From Salipiger bermudensis (GTDB taxonomy: Bacteria > Pseudomonadota > Alphaproteobacteria > Rhodobacterales > Rhodobacteraceae), in NCBI RefSeq assembly GCF_019801965.1, contig NZ_JAHVIA010000001.1, positions 1-64,000 on the forward strand: DNA of 64,000 nt. The letters are read 5' to 3'. Below the pieces are notes generated by a model, which did not search any database, was not told the DNA's origin, and saw only the letters and a list, made by a program, of their open reading frames with translations. A program made the translations under genes and the position numbers. This document shows, in pieces, positions 33,138 through 42,995 of this stretch (its first letter is position 1; each line of letters opens with the position of its first letter).

Positions 33138-34661
33138 ATGCTTGACGGTATCCTGATCGGCCTCGACGCCGCCTTCTCCTTCCAGAACCTCCTGATGGTC
33201 GTCGCGGGCTGCCTCATCGGCACCTTCATCGGCATGCTGCCGGGCCTCGGCCCGATGTCGATCATCGCCATCATGATCCCGGTCGCCATCTCGATGGGCG
33301 ACCCGACCGCCGCCCTCATCCTGCTGGCCGGGGTCTATTACGGCGCCATCTTCGGCGGCTCGACCTCGTCGATCCTGCTCAACGCGCCGGGGGTCGCCGG
33401 CACCGTGGCCACCGCCTTCGACGGCTACCCGATGGCCCGCAAGGGCCAGGCCGGCAAGGCGCTCACCATCGCCGCCGTCTCGAGCTTCTGCGGCGGCACC
33501 ATCGGTGCGGTGCTGCTGGCGATCTTCGCCCCCGCGCTGTCGTCGGTGGCGCTGCTGTTCCACTCGGCGGAATATTTCGCGCTGATGGTGGTGGGGCTCT
33601 CGGCCATCGCGGCCTTCGCCGGCACCGGACAGGTCGCGAAGGCGCTGATGATGACCTTGCTGGGCCTGATCCTCGCCACCGTGGGCGAAGGCGCGCTGTT
33701 CAACATGCCACGCTTCACGCTGGGCCTGATGGACCTGCAGTCGGGCATCTCCTTCATCACCCTCGCGATGGCGATGTTCGCCCTGCCCGAGGCCATCTTC
33801 CTCGTGCTCAACCCCGCCCGTTCGAGCCAGGGCGAGGGCGGCGGCTCGGGCAAGATCACCAACCTGCGCTTCACCCGCGAAGAGGGCCGCGCCATGATCC
33901 CGGTGATCGGCCGGCAATCGGTGCAGGGCTTCTTCATCGGCGTGCTGCCGGGGGCCGGCGCCACCATCGCCTCGTTCCTCGGCTACGCGGTCGAGCGCAA
34001 CATCGCCACCGAGGAAGAGCAGAAGGAGTTCGGCAAGGGCTCGGTCAAGGGGCTTGCCGCGCCGGAGACCGCCAACAACGCCGCCTGCACCGGCTCCTTC
34101 GTGCCGCTGCTGACGCTGGGCATCCCCGGCTCGGGCACCACGGCGATCCTGCTCGGCGCGCTGATCGCGCTCAACGTGACCCCGGGCCCGCGCCTGATGG
34201 TCGACGAGCCGGATATCTTCTGGGCAGTGATCATCTCGATGTATATCGGCAACTTGGTGCTTCTGGTGCTCAACCTGCCGCTCATCCCCTACATCGCCAA
34301 GATCCTCGCGATCCCGCGCAACTACCTGATCCCGTTCATCCTGTTCTTCACCCTGATGGGGGCCTATATCGGCCAGAACAACGCCACCGAGCTGCTCATG
34401 CTGGTGGGGCTCGGGGTGCTCGCGACGATCCTGCGCTTTGCCGACTACCCGCTGGCGCCCGCGCTGATCGGGTTCATCCTCGGCACCATGCTCGAGGACA
34501 ACTTCGCCCGCTCGATGCAGCTCTATCGTGGTCTCGACTTCATCCTCGAGCGCCCGATGACGCTGGGCCTGCTGATCCTCGCCGCGGTGCTGGTGCTGCT
34601 GCCGAGCTTCCGCGCCCGCCGCGCCCGCGCCCGGGCCAAGGGGGTCGCCGATGGCGATTGA
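33138..34661 (+). CDS. tctA: TctA large membrane subunit
   Basis: A 507-aa protein with about 11-12 membrane segments, the TctA family. Strong motifs: GTFIGMLPGLGPMSIIAIM, GAIFGGSTSSILLNAPG, ATAFDGYPMARKGQAGKAL, VLPGAGATIASFLGY, EFGKGSVKGLAAPETANNA, and GIPGSGTTAILLGAL. It forms the ion-coupled pathway for the tricarboxylate delivered by TctC. The last 11 bp overlap the next CoA-transferase gene, which ties transport and activation of the substrate to one mRNA. Confidence 0.93.
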   Translation: MLDGILIGLDAAFSFQNLLMVVAGCLIGTFIGMLPGLGPMSIIAIMIPVAISMGDPTAALILLAGVYYGAIFGGSTSSILLNAPGVAGTVATAFDGYPMARKGQAGKALTIAAVSSFCGGTIGAVLLAIFAPALSSVALLFHSAEYFALMVVGLSAIAAFAGTGQVAKALMMTLLGLILATVGEGALFNMPRFTLGLMDLQSGISFITLAMAMFALPEAIFLVLNPARSSQGEGGGSGKITNLRFTREEGRAMIPVIGRQSVQGFFIGVLPGAGATIASFLGYAVERNIATEEEQKEFGKGSVKGLAAPETANNAACTGSFVPLLTLGIPGSGTTAILLGALIALNVTPGPRLMVDEPDIFWAVIISMYIGNLVLLVLNLPLIPYIAKILAIPRNYLIPFILFFTLMGAYIGQNNATELLMLVGLGVLATILRFADYPLAPALIGFILGTMLEDNFARSMQLYRGLDFILERPMTLGLLILAAVLVLLPSFRARRARARAKGVADGD

Positions 34662-35865
34662 TCCCAACACCGCGCGGAGGCCCCTTGCGGGCCTCCGTGT
34701 GCTTGATCTGACCAACGTCCTGGCCGGCCCCTTCGCCTGTCACCAGCTTGCCCATCTGGGCGCCGAGGTGATCAAGGTCGAGGCGGTCGGCCGCGGCGAT
34801 CTCGCGCGCAATCTCGGCGCCGATGCGGAGCTGTCGAAACAGGGCATGGGGATCTCCTTCCTCGCCCAGAACGCCGGCAAGACCTCGCTGACTCTCAACC
34901 TCAAGCACCCCCGGGGCAAGGCGGTTCTCAAGCGCCTGGTGGCCAGCGCCGACGTGCTGGTGGAAAACTTCCGCCCCGGCGTGATGGACCGGCTGGAGCT
35001 TGGCTACAAGACGCTGAAGGCCGAGAACCCGGCGCTGATCTACTGCGCCATCTCGGGCTTCGGGCAGGACGGACCATGGGCCCACCGTCCGGCCTATGAC
35101 CAGATCATCCAGGGCGCCTCGGGCGTCATGTCGGTCACCGGCGATGCCGAGAGCGCGCCGCTGCGCGTGGGCTACCCGCTGGCCGACACGGTGGGCGGGC
35201 TGACCGCCGCGATGGCGATCTCGGCGGCGCTCAACGCGCCCGAGCGCGGCGCCTTCATCGACGTCTCGATGCTCGACTCGGTGCTGGCGACGATGGGCTG
35301 GGTGGTCTCGAACTACCTTGTCGGCGGGGTCACGCCGCAGCCGCAGGGCAACGAGAACCCGACCTCGGCCCCCTCGGGCGCCTTCCAATGCGCCGACACG
35401 CTGATCAACATCGCCGCCAACAAGGACGAGCAGTGGCAGCTGCTGGCCCGCCATCTCGGCCGCGACGACCTGCTCGAACACCCCGATTTCGCCACCCGCG
35501 AGCTGCGCAAGGCCAACCGGCTGCGCCTCAAGGCCGAGCTCGAGACCGTGCTCACCACTCGCCCCGCGCGCGACTGGGAAGACGAGCTCAACCGTATCGG
35601 CGTGCCGTCGGGGGCGGTGCTGAGCCTGCCCGAGGTGCTGGCGCATCCGCAGATCACCGAGCGCGGCCTGTTGGCCCGCTTCGACGACACGCCGGGGCTC
35701 GACCGGGCCATCGACCTGATGCGAATCGGCGCGATGATCGACGGCGCCCGCCCGACGGTGGACACCCCTCCCCCGGCGCTCGGCGCCGACACGGCAACCA
35801 TCTTGGCGGAGCTGGGCTATACCGAGGCGGAGATCGAAGAGATGCAGAGCGAGGGCGTGACATGA
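34651..35865 (+). CDS. Family III (CaiB/BaiF) CoA-transferase, possible citrate CoA-transferase
   Basis: A 404-aa family III CoA-transferase. Motifs: RVLDLTNVLAGPFACHQLAHLGAEVIKVE (shown in two parts by residues 15-27 and 28-43), FLAQNAGKTSLTLNL, DVLVENFRPGVMDRL, CAISGFGQDGPWA, and FIDVSMLDSV with the catalytic Asp209. It overlaps tctA by 11 bp and the next gene by four (ATGA). With a citryl-CoA lyase downstream and a citrate-type importer upstream, the simplest reading is transfer of CoA onto citrate (or a close analogue). No member of this family is known to me with that exact role, so this remains inference. Confidence 0.88.
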   Translation: MAIDPNTARRPLAGLRVLDLTNVLAGPFACHQLAHLGAEVIKVEAVGRGDLARNLGADAELSKQGMGISFLAQNAGKTSLTLNLKHPRGKAVLKRLVASADVLVENFRPGVMDRLELGYKTLKAENPALIYCAISGFGQDGPWAHRPAYDQIIQGASGVMSVTGDAESAPLRVGYPLADTVGGLTAAMAISAALNAPERGAFIDVSMLDSVLATMGWVVSNYLVGGVTPQPQGNENPTSAPSGAFQCADTLINIAANKDEQWQLLARHLGRDDLLEHPDFATRELRKANRLRLKAELETVLTTRPARDWEDELNRIGVPSGAVLSLPEVLAHPQITERGLLARFDDTPGLDRAIDLMRIGAMIDGARPTVDTPPPALGADTATILAELGYTEAEIEEMQSEGVT

Positions 35866-36641
35866 CCGAGCGCAACGACGTCAAGGACTGGTGGCGCACC
35901 AGCATCATCGACATGGAGCCGGGCCGCATCGCGCTGCGCGGCACACCGGTCGAGGAGCTGATCGGCAATGTCGGCTTTGCCCGGATGATCTGGCTGATGG
36001 TCACCGGCGAACAGATCGAGGGGCCGCGCGAGGCGCTGTTCGAGGCGGCGCTGGTCTCGGCGGTGGATCACGGGCCACAGGCACCGTCGATCGCCGCCGC
36101 GCGCATGGCCTCGACCTGCGGCATCGGGCTGCAATCGGCGATGGCCACCGGGCTCAACATGCTGGGCGACGTTCATGGCGGCGCCGGCGAGCAGGCGGTG
36201 GCGCTCTACCGGCAGATCGAGGCGGCGGGGCTCGACGCCCTACCCCGGGTGCTCGACGAATGGCGCGCCGAGCATGGCAAGTTCATCCCCGGCTTCGGCC
36301 ACCGCTTCCACAAGCCAGTCGACCCGCGCGCGCCGCGGCTGCTGGGGCTGGTCGACGAGGCCGCCGAGGCTGGTGCGGTCGCCGGTGTCTATGCCGAGAT
36401 CGGGCGCGGCATCGAGGCCCATCTCGCCGCCGAGCGCGGCAAGCCGGTGCCGATGAACATCGATGGCGCCACGGCGGTGATCTATGCCGAGCTCGGCTGC
36501 CCGCCGCCGCTGGCGCGCGGCTTCTTCGGCCTGTCGCGCTCGGTCGGCATCCTCGCCCACGCCTGGGAGCAGACCGAGCAGGGCGGCCGCAACAAGGGCC
36601 CGACCCCGCCGGCCTATCGCTGGACCTACGACGGCGACTGA
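35862..36641 (+). CDS. Citryl-CoA lyase (citrate synthase family)
   Basis: A 259-aa citrate-synthase-fold protein, the length of citryl-CoA lyases (full synthases are about 380-430 aa). All three catalytic residues of the fold are present: His105 in GDVHGGAGEQ, His147 in IPGFGHRFHK, and Asp201 in PMNIDGATAVIY. Such enzymes split citryl-CoA to acetyl-CoA and oxaloacetate. It follows the CoA-transferase and the TctCBA importer in one operon, so citrate or 2-methylcitrate is the obvious candidate substrate. It converges on the batD gene with a 23-bp gap. Confidence 0.85.
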   Translation: MTERNDVKDWWRTSIIDMEPGRIALRGTPVEELIGNVGFARMIWLMVTGEQIEGPREALFEAALVSAVDHGPQAPSIAAARMASTCGIGLQSAMATGLNMLGDVHGGAGEQAVALYRQIEAAGLDALPRVLDEWRAEHGKFIPGFGHRFHKPVDPRAPRLLGLVDEAAEAGAVAGVYAEIGRGIEAHLAAERGKPVPMNIDGATAVIYAELGCPPPLARGFFGLSRSVGILAHAWEQTEQGGRNKGPTPPAYRWTYDGD

Positions 36642-36664
36642 CCCCGCCTCCCCTGCGCCGCGCC

Positions 36665-37954
36665 TCACCGCGCGGGAGCCGACGGTGCGCGGGTCGGGTT
36701 GAGCGCGGGCAACTGCCCTGACCTCGCCTCCCGGTGCCCGGTCTGGCGGCGCGCCAGTTCGAGCGCCGATTTCAGCGCGGACCATGGCGCGGCCTTGGCC
36801 GTGCCGCCCCCGGCACCGCCATAGCGCTGAGCGCCGAGCGCTAGCAGCGCTTCCTCGACCTCCCGCGCGCGGCGCGGATCGGGGCCCTCGATCCGCTCGG
36901 CCCAGAGATCAAGCGCCGGGCGCAGCGCGGCATGGTCGCGCTTTGCGATCACCTGCTGCAGCGCCCGCCAGGCGTGACCTTCGGAGGCCATAACACGCGC
37001 GCGCCGCGCCGCCCTGCGCCGCGACAGCACCGGCAGCACGAAGCGCCAGAGCAGCGCCAGCAGGCCCAGCCCCAACGCCGCCGCCCCCAGGAGCACCGCG
37101 ATCCGCAGCGGATCCAGCGACGCGCCCCGCCCCGGCGGAGGGCCGTCGATCTGCAATTCCAGCCCCGGTACGGAGGCGGTCTTCACCGCGCCCTCGTCGG
37201 TGTCATACCAGTCGAGGCTCACCGATGGCAGCGCCCCCCCGCCCCCGGCTTCGGCAAGGTAGCTCACGCTCTCGACCCGGCGACCGCTCGGCACGCCCCG
37301 GTCATCCTGCTCGGACAGCTGCGGCGCGTCCGGGTAGGCCGCGACACCGGGCAGATCGACCGCCCCCAGCAGCGGCGGCAGGAACATCGGCGAGACGCCC
37401 TGCACCTCCGCCGTCACCCGCCGCTTCAGGCTGTCGCCGGGCACCATGACAGCAGGGTCGCCCTCGATCTCCTGCACGAGCGTCAGCTCGGCGGCGGCGA
37501 TGAAGGGATCGAGCCCCTCCGCCCCCTCCGGAACCACCCCGGCAAACGAGATCGCCTCGGTGGTCAGCGTGGCCTGTTGCGGCGTGCCGCTCTCGAGATC
37601 CTGCCACGTCACCACGACCTGCTGCGGCGGCAGCGTCATGGGCCCCGGCACCATCGGCGAAATCCGGTAATGGCGCGACACGCCCGACCATGTCTCGCCG
37701 TTCACCCGCTCCGAGACCGGGTTGGTGGAGCGCGACGGCAGGCGCACCAAAAGGTTCGGCGCCTCGAGGCTCGGCCAGACCGGCGGCTTGGGCATGAAGC
37801 TCGGCACCAGCACGGTCAGCCGAAGGCTGAGCGACTGGCCGGGGATCGCCTCGGTCTGCGGGAAATCGACGGTGAGCCTCGGCTGCATGTCGGCCTCCTG
37901 CCCGGCGGCGGGCAGCGGTAGGACGAGGCAGAGCAGGAGCAGCAGGCGCCTCAT
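36665..37954 (-). CDS. BatD-like oxygen-tolerance protein
   Basis: A 429-aa membrane-anchored protein of the BatD family. N-terminal signal peptide (MRRLLLLLCLVLPLPAAG), beta-rich periplasmic part with LTVDFPQTEAIPGQSLSLRL and PGDSLKRRVTAEVQGV (repeated Ig-like fold), then one membrane segment near residues 297-318 and an Arg-rich cytoplasmic tail. It is last in the moxR-DUF58-DUF4381-batA-batB-batD operon, overlapping batB by four bases. Bat proteins are linked to aerotolerance or envelope stress in Bacteroides and Leptospira; the exact task is not known. The start at 37954 begins the signal peptide; an upstream extension is shadow. Confidence 0.83.
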   Translation of the reverse strand: MRRLLLLLCLVLPLPAAGQEADMQPRLTVDFPQTEAIPGQSLSLRLTVLVPSFMPKPPVWPSLEAPNLLVRLPSRSTNPVSERVNGETWSGVSRHYRISPMVPGPMTLPPQQVVVTWQDLESGTPQQATLTTEAISFAGVVPEGAEGLDPFIAAAELTLVQEIEGDPAVMVPGDSLKRRVTAEVQGVSPMFLPPLLGAVDLPGVAAYPDAPQLSEQDDRGVPSGRRVESVSYLAEAGGGGALPSVSLDWYDTDEGAVKTASVPGLELQIDGPPPGRGASLDPLRIAVLLGAAALGLGLLALLWRFVLPVLSRRRAARRARVMASEGHAWRALQQVIAKRDHAALRPALDLWAERIEGPDPRRAREVEEALLALGAQRYGGAGGGTAKAAPWSALKSALELARRQTGHREARSGQLPALNPTRAPSAPAR

Positions 37955-39507
37955 TGGTCCTCCTCCGCCGGGGCCGCATCTGCGGGCGCCGCCGGGCTCT
38001 GCCGCTGCGCCGCCTCGAGCGCAAAGCGCATGCGCAGGAAATCCCCGGTGCTGGTGTCGACCGTGCTCATCCACTGATCCGCCGTCAGCAGCCCCTCGCC
38101 GGCCTCGCTGCCCTGCGGGCGCAGCGTCTCCTCGCCCTGCCCGCTCTCGTTGTCGTAGACTTCCTCGTCGGCCCCGATGCCGCTCTCTTCCCCGGTGTCG
38201 GACGCCGCCTGCGCCGCCTCGACATAGGCCACGATGCGCTTCGCGGTCTCGAGGTTCTCGGCCGCGCCGGGATAGTCGGGATCGCGCGCCAGCGCCGTCT
38301 CGAAGGCACGCACGCCGTCGCGGTAATGCCGCGCCTTGATCTGCGCGATGCCCTGGATCGACGCCGCCTGCGCCGTCTCGATCCGGTTCAGCACCTCGAT
38401 GGCGCTGTCATACTGGCCGTCCCTGTAGAGCGCGTAGCCGCGCCAAAGCGGATCGACGAAGAGCTCGGCGGCGCGCGCGTACTGCTTGTTGTCGAAGGCG
38501 ATGCGGCCCTGCTGGTCGGGGGTCAGGAACCAGTCAGCGATGCCCTCGGCCCGCGCGCCCTGCGGCATCAGGAGCGCCAGCGCCGCGAGCGCCGCCCATC
38601 TCATGGTCCAGCCGCGGCGGAACCAGAGCAGCAGGATCAGCGCCGCGGGCCAGGCCAGCCAGTGGGCGCGGTCCTCCCAGGGCTGGGCGGCATCGTCGAG
38701 TTGGGCGCGCCGGTAGGCGGCATTGAGCAGCCCGTCGAGCCTGCGGATATCGCTTTGATCGGGGGTGACCGCGACCACAGGGGCCGAGAGCGCGTCGAGC
38801 CCGCGATCGCGGCTGCTCTCGGGGCGCGTGGCCAGCACGGCGAGCGGCGCGGCGCTGGCGTCGAGCGCCGCCACATCCGCCGGATCGACGCTGTCGGTGA
38901 CGAAGAGGATGCCCCCCGGTGCGCTCTCCTCCGCCAGCATCGCCTGCGCCAGCGCCAGCGCCTCGCCGGCGACCGCGCCCTCGCGCGGCATCACCGCCGG
39001 GCTCAGCCCCTCGAGATAGGGCACCATGACCTGCGGGTCCTCGGTCATCGGCAGCACCACGTGGGCGCTGCCCGCATAGGCCACCAGCGCGGTGCGCGCG
39101 CCGGCGCGCAGCTCGAGAAAATCGCGGATCTTCTGCTTGCCGCGCTCGAGCCGCGAGGGCGGCAGGTCGGTCTCTTCCATGCTCGGCGTCACCGCCAGCA
39201 CCACGACCGCCGGGGCCGATTGCGCCGCGAAGGGATCGGGCTGGCGCGACCACGTGGGCCCGGACGCACCGAGCGCCGCAAGGATCAGGATCGCGGCGGT
39301 GCTGTCGATCGGTTTCAGCCGCCGGCGCTCGGCCCGGCCCACGGTCAGCGCCTCGCGCAGATGCGGGGCGATGGCGTCGGCCTGCATGGTGTCGCGCCGG
39401 AACGGGCGGCGCACCCACACCCAGACGAGCATCACGAGCGGGATCAGCAGCAGCCAGAGCGGCCGCAGGAGGTGGAACGCCTCGAGGAACAGCGACAGCT
39501 CGGTCAT
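37951..39507 (-). CDS. BatB/BatC-like protein: VWA domain with degenerate MIDAS plus TPR
   Basis: A 518-aa fusion of a BatB-type VWA domain and a BatC-type TPR region. Two membrane segments lie near the start (WLLLIPLVMLVWVWV), then the VWA domain. The metal site, normally DxSxS, reads VLAVTPSMEETDLPPSR, so the first Asp is Ala and metal binding is probably lost. A third membrane segment (LAWPAALILLLWF) and the repeats (AFDNKQYARAAELF, GYALYRDGQYDSAIEVL, ARHYRDGVRAFETAL) follow. The tail is acidic and Gln/Ala-rich. It overlaps BatA at its start and BatD at its end by four bases each. Confidence 0.85.
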   Translation of the reverse strand: MTELSLFLEAFHLLRPLWLLLIPLVMLVWVWVRRPFRRDTMQADAIAPHLREALTVGRAERRRLKPIDSTAAILILAALGASGPTWSRQPDPFAAQSAPAVVVLAVTPSMEETDLPPSRLERGKQKIRDFLELRAGARTALVAYAGSAHVVLPMTEDPQVMVPYLEGLSPAVMPREGAVAGEALALAQAMLAEESAPGGILFVTDSVDPADVAALDASAAPLAVLATRPESSRDRGLDALSAPVVAVTPDQSDIRRLDGLLNAAYRRAQLDDAAQPWEDRAHWLAWPAALILLLWFRRGWTMRWAALAALALLMPQGARAEGIADWFLTPDQQGRIAFDNKQYARAAELFVDPLWRGYALYRDGQYDSAIEVLNRIETAQAASIQGIAQIKARHYRDGVRAFETALARDPDYPGAAENLETAKRIVAYVEAAQAASDTGEESGIGADEEVYDNESGQGEETLRPQGSEAGEGLLTADQWMSTVDTSTGDFLRMRFALEAAQRQSPAAPADAAPAEEDQ

Positions 39508-40511
39508 GCGGGCTCCTCCACGGGGCGCGCCGCGCGGTGCCGTCGCCGGGTGCGCAGCTGCAGCCAGAGCACCGCGCCCAGCCCCAGCAGCGCCGCCAGC
39601 CCCATCGGGACCCAGGATAGCGACTGGCGCGGGCGGAACGACAGCGTCTCGGTCTCGCGCGGGGCCAGCTCGTCGATGCGGTCGTAGACGGCCTCAAGCG
39701 AGGCCGCGTCCTCGGCAAAGAAATATTCCCCGCCGGTGCGCTCGGCCACGGCGCGCAGGGTGGCGATGTCGACCCGGTTCTCGCCGGTGGCCGAGGGATC
39801 CCCGACACCGATGGTGTAGATCTCGACGCCGCGGTCGGCGGCGATCTCGGCGGCGTTGACCGGGCTCATGCGGCTGGCGGTGTCGGAGCCGTCGGAGAGC
39901 AGGATGAGCAGGCGCTGGTCGATCTCGCTGGTCTCAAAGGTGCGGATCGACAGGCCGATGGCATCGCCGAGCGCGGTGTGCGGCCCGGCCATGCCGACCT
40001 CGGTGCGCTCGAGCAGCGCGGTGATGGTGGCGAGATCGTCGGTCAGCGGCGCCTGAAGGTAGGCGGCGGAGCCGAAGACGATCAGCGCCATGCGGTCACC
40101 CTCGCGGCCCGCGACGAAGCCGTTCACCACCTGCCGCACGCCTGCGAGGCGCTGGATGCGCGCGCCGTCGGGCGTGGCGAAATCGCGCGCGTCCATCGAG
40201 CCCGAGATGTCGATCGCCAGCACAACGTCGCGCGCCGCCGTCTCGATGGTGATCGGCGCGCCGACCCGTTCGGGACGCGCCAGCGCCAGGATCACCAGCG
40301 TCCAGCACAGAGCGGCGGTGAAGGCCGAGATCCGCGGGCGCGACAGCACCACCGCCCCGGCGCGCGGCTCGGCCCCGGCGGCAGCGGCGGTGCGGCGGAA
40401 GAATGGAAAGCGCAGTGCGCTCTCGCGCTCGCGATGCGGAGGCGTGAAGCGCCAGACCAGCAACGGCAGCGGCAGCAGAGCCAGGAGCCAGGGCGCGGCG
40501 AGCGAGATCAT
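39504..40511 (-). CDS. BatA-like VWA domain protein
   Basis: A 335-aa membrane protein with a VWA domain. N-terminal hydrophobic segment (SLAAPWLLALLPLPLLVW), second near residue 60, then an intact MIDAS: VLAIDISGSMDARD, with Thr in GPHTALGDAIG and the Asp in LLILLSDGSDTAS. A C-terminal membrane anchor ends the protein (WVPMGLAALLGLGAVLWL). Start at 40511 (MISLAAPW) overlaps the DUF4381 stop by four bases. It should work with MoxR as a metal-dependent scaffold or chaperone at the inner membrane. Confidence 0.88.
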   Translation of the reverse strand: MISLAAPWLLALLPLPLLVWRFTPPHRERESALRFPFFRRTAAAAGAEPRAGAVVLSRPRISAFTAALCWTLVILALARPERVGAPITIETAARDVVLAIDISGSMDARDFATPDGARIQRLAGVRQVVNGFVAGREGDRMALIVFGSAAYLQAPLTDDLATITALLERTEVGMAGPHTALGDAIGLSIRTFETSEIDQRLLILLSDGSDTASRMSPVNAAEIAADRGVEIYTIGVGDPSATGENRVDIATLRAVAERTGGEYFFAEDAASLEAVYDRIDELAPRETETLSFRPRQSLSWVPMGLAALLGLGAVLWLQLRTRRRHRAARPVEEPA

Positions 40512-40984
40512 CGCGGCCCCTCCCGCACCGCCGCATGGGTCCTGAGCCAGCGCTCTGCGGCATCGCGAAGCTCGGGAGACGGCGCGGCACCCGGCGCGCG
40601 GTAGGGCGCGCGGCGCAGCTCTTCGCCAGCCGCCTCGGGGAACGGTCCCCTGCCGCTTCGCGACAGGAACGCCGTCCAGTCGCCGCCGGTGAGCGAGGCG
40701 ACCTCGGCCCGCGGATAGGCCGCCAGCGCCGCCCGGCGCAGGATCGTCGCCAGCTCCGCCACGCTGCCGGCCTGAGCCAGCGCCGCGAGCGCAGCGCGGC
40801 GATAGCCATTTGCCACCCGGTGCCGATGCCAGCGCCAGAGGCCCGCGAGAACCAGCGCCAGCAGCAGGAGCGCCAGCGCCGCCCAGCCCCATGTCTGCGG
40901 CACCAGTGGCACCGGAGACGGCGGCGGCGGCTCGATCAATTGGTCGATGAGCGACACGAGGCTCTCTGGCGCGTCCTCGTTCAT
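40508..40984 (-). CDS. DUF4381 family membrane protein
   Basis: A 158-aa protein with a single membrane segment (residues 32-52, WGWAALALLLLALVLAGLW) after a proline-rich start and before a cytoplasmic helical part. Matches the small DUF4381 proteins always found between DUF58 and VWA genes in MoxR operons. Molecular function is unknown in the family. Four-base overlaps at both ends put it firmly in this operon. Confidence 0.82.
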   Translation of the reverse strand: MNEDAPESLVSLIDQLIEPPPPSPVPLVPQTWGWAALALLLLALVLAGLWRWHRHRVANGYRRAALAALAQAGSVAELATILRRAALAAYPRAEVASLTGGDWTAFLSRSGRGPFPEAAGEELRRAPYRAPGAAPSPELRDAAERWLRTHAAVREGPR

Positions 40985-41958
40985 CGCGGCCCGAGCCCCA
41001 GCAGGCGGCGCAGCTGCGGCAGGGTCTCCTCCCCGGCCGAGAGCGGCAGGATCGGCACCCCGAAGCGGCGCTGCCAGTCGAACAGCTCCGCAAGCCGTCC
41101 CGTCGACATCTCCGCGAGCGCCTGCCGAGTCGCCGTTGTGCTGGTGTCGATCTCGGCCTGTAGCGTGCCATCGGTGACGACGAGGCGCATCCCCGCCGGC
41201 AGCTCCCCGGCGCTGGGATCGGTGACCGGCACGAGGATCAGGTCATTGTGCCGCGCCAGCGCCGAGACGATGCGGTCGGTCTCGGCGTCGGTGCCGTCGA
41301 AATCGCTCAGCACGACGATCAGGTGATTGCGGCTGGCGATCCGGGCGACCGCGCGCAGCACCTGCGTCAGACCGATCGGCTCGGTGTTGGGCGCCTCCGC
41401 ATGCAGGAGCCCGTTGGCCTCCGAGAGCGCGGTGAGGAAGCGGTTGAGCGCGGCGCGGCTGCGCTGCGGGCGGATCTCGGCCAGAAGCGCGTCGCCGAAG
41501 ACGATGCCGCCCACCCGGTCGCCCTGGTCAAGGATGCGGAAGGCGGCCATCGCGGCGGCCTCGGCGGCGGTGACCGACTTCATCGCGCGGCGGGTGCCGA
41601 AGAACATCGACATGCGCTGGTCGACGACGAGCAGCGCCGGGCGATCGCGCTCCTCGGTCATCACCCGCACATGCGGGCGCCCGGTGCGGGCGGTGACCTT
41701 CCAGTCGATGCTGCGGACATCGTCGCCGGGCAGGTAGTCGCGTAGCTCCTCGAAATTGAGCCCGCGCCCGCGCAGCCGCGAGGCATGGCGGCCGTTGAGC
41801 ACCGATCGCGCCGGCTGTCGCGGCAGGAAGCTGAGCCCGCGCGCCGGCCCCTCGAGGCTGCGCAGGTGGGCAAGATCGGCGTGGATGCGCGGATCCTCCG
41901 AGACCTGCGGGGCCTTTGGCAGGGTGCCGGTGCGGATACGGGCGGCGCGGTCCTTCAT
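40981..41958 (-). CDS. DUF58 family protein
   Basis: A 325-aa soluble DUF58 protein. Family signatures: GRHASRLRGRGLNFEELRDYL in two neighbouring blocks, PGDDVRSIDWKVTARTG, TEERDRPALLVVDQRMSMFFG, and a VWA-like C-terminal part. The usual Asp of the metal site reads VVDQRMSM. It follows MoxR by 10 bp. In characterised operons DUF58 and VWA proteins are partners of the MoxR ATPase. The start at 41958 agrees with a GGGG-rich upstream site; the longer frame is shadow of MoxR. Confidence 0.87.
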   Translation of the reverse strand: MKDRAARIRTGTLPKAPQVSEDPRIHADLAHLRSLEGPARGLSFLPRQPARSVLNGRHASRLRGRGLNFEELRDYLPGDDVRSIDWKVTARTGRPHVRVMTEERDRPALLVVDQRMSMFFGTRRAMKSVTAAEAAAMAAFRILDQGDRVGGIVFGDALLAEIRPQRSRAALNRFLTALSEANGLLHAEAPNTEPIGLTQVLRAVARIASRNHLIVVLSDFDGTDAETDRIVSALARHNDLILVPVTDPSAGELPAGMRLVVTDGTLQAEIDTSTTATRQALAEMSTGRLAELFDWQRRFGVPILPLSAGEETLPQLRRLLGLGPR

Positions 41959-41968
41959 CGTTCCCCCC

Positions 41969-42973
<1,005 letters not shown>

Positions 42974-42995
42974 GCCGTCCTTCCCTTTCCGCGCG

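Noticed and set aside
33123-34715. A 530-codon minus-strand frame opposite tctA
   Set aside because: Same type of shadow: very His/Gln/Asp-rich because it is the complement of membrane-segment codons.
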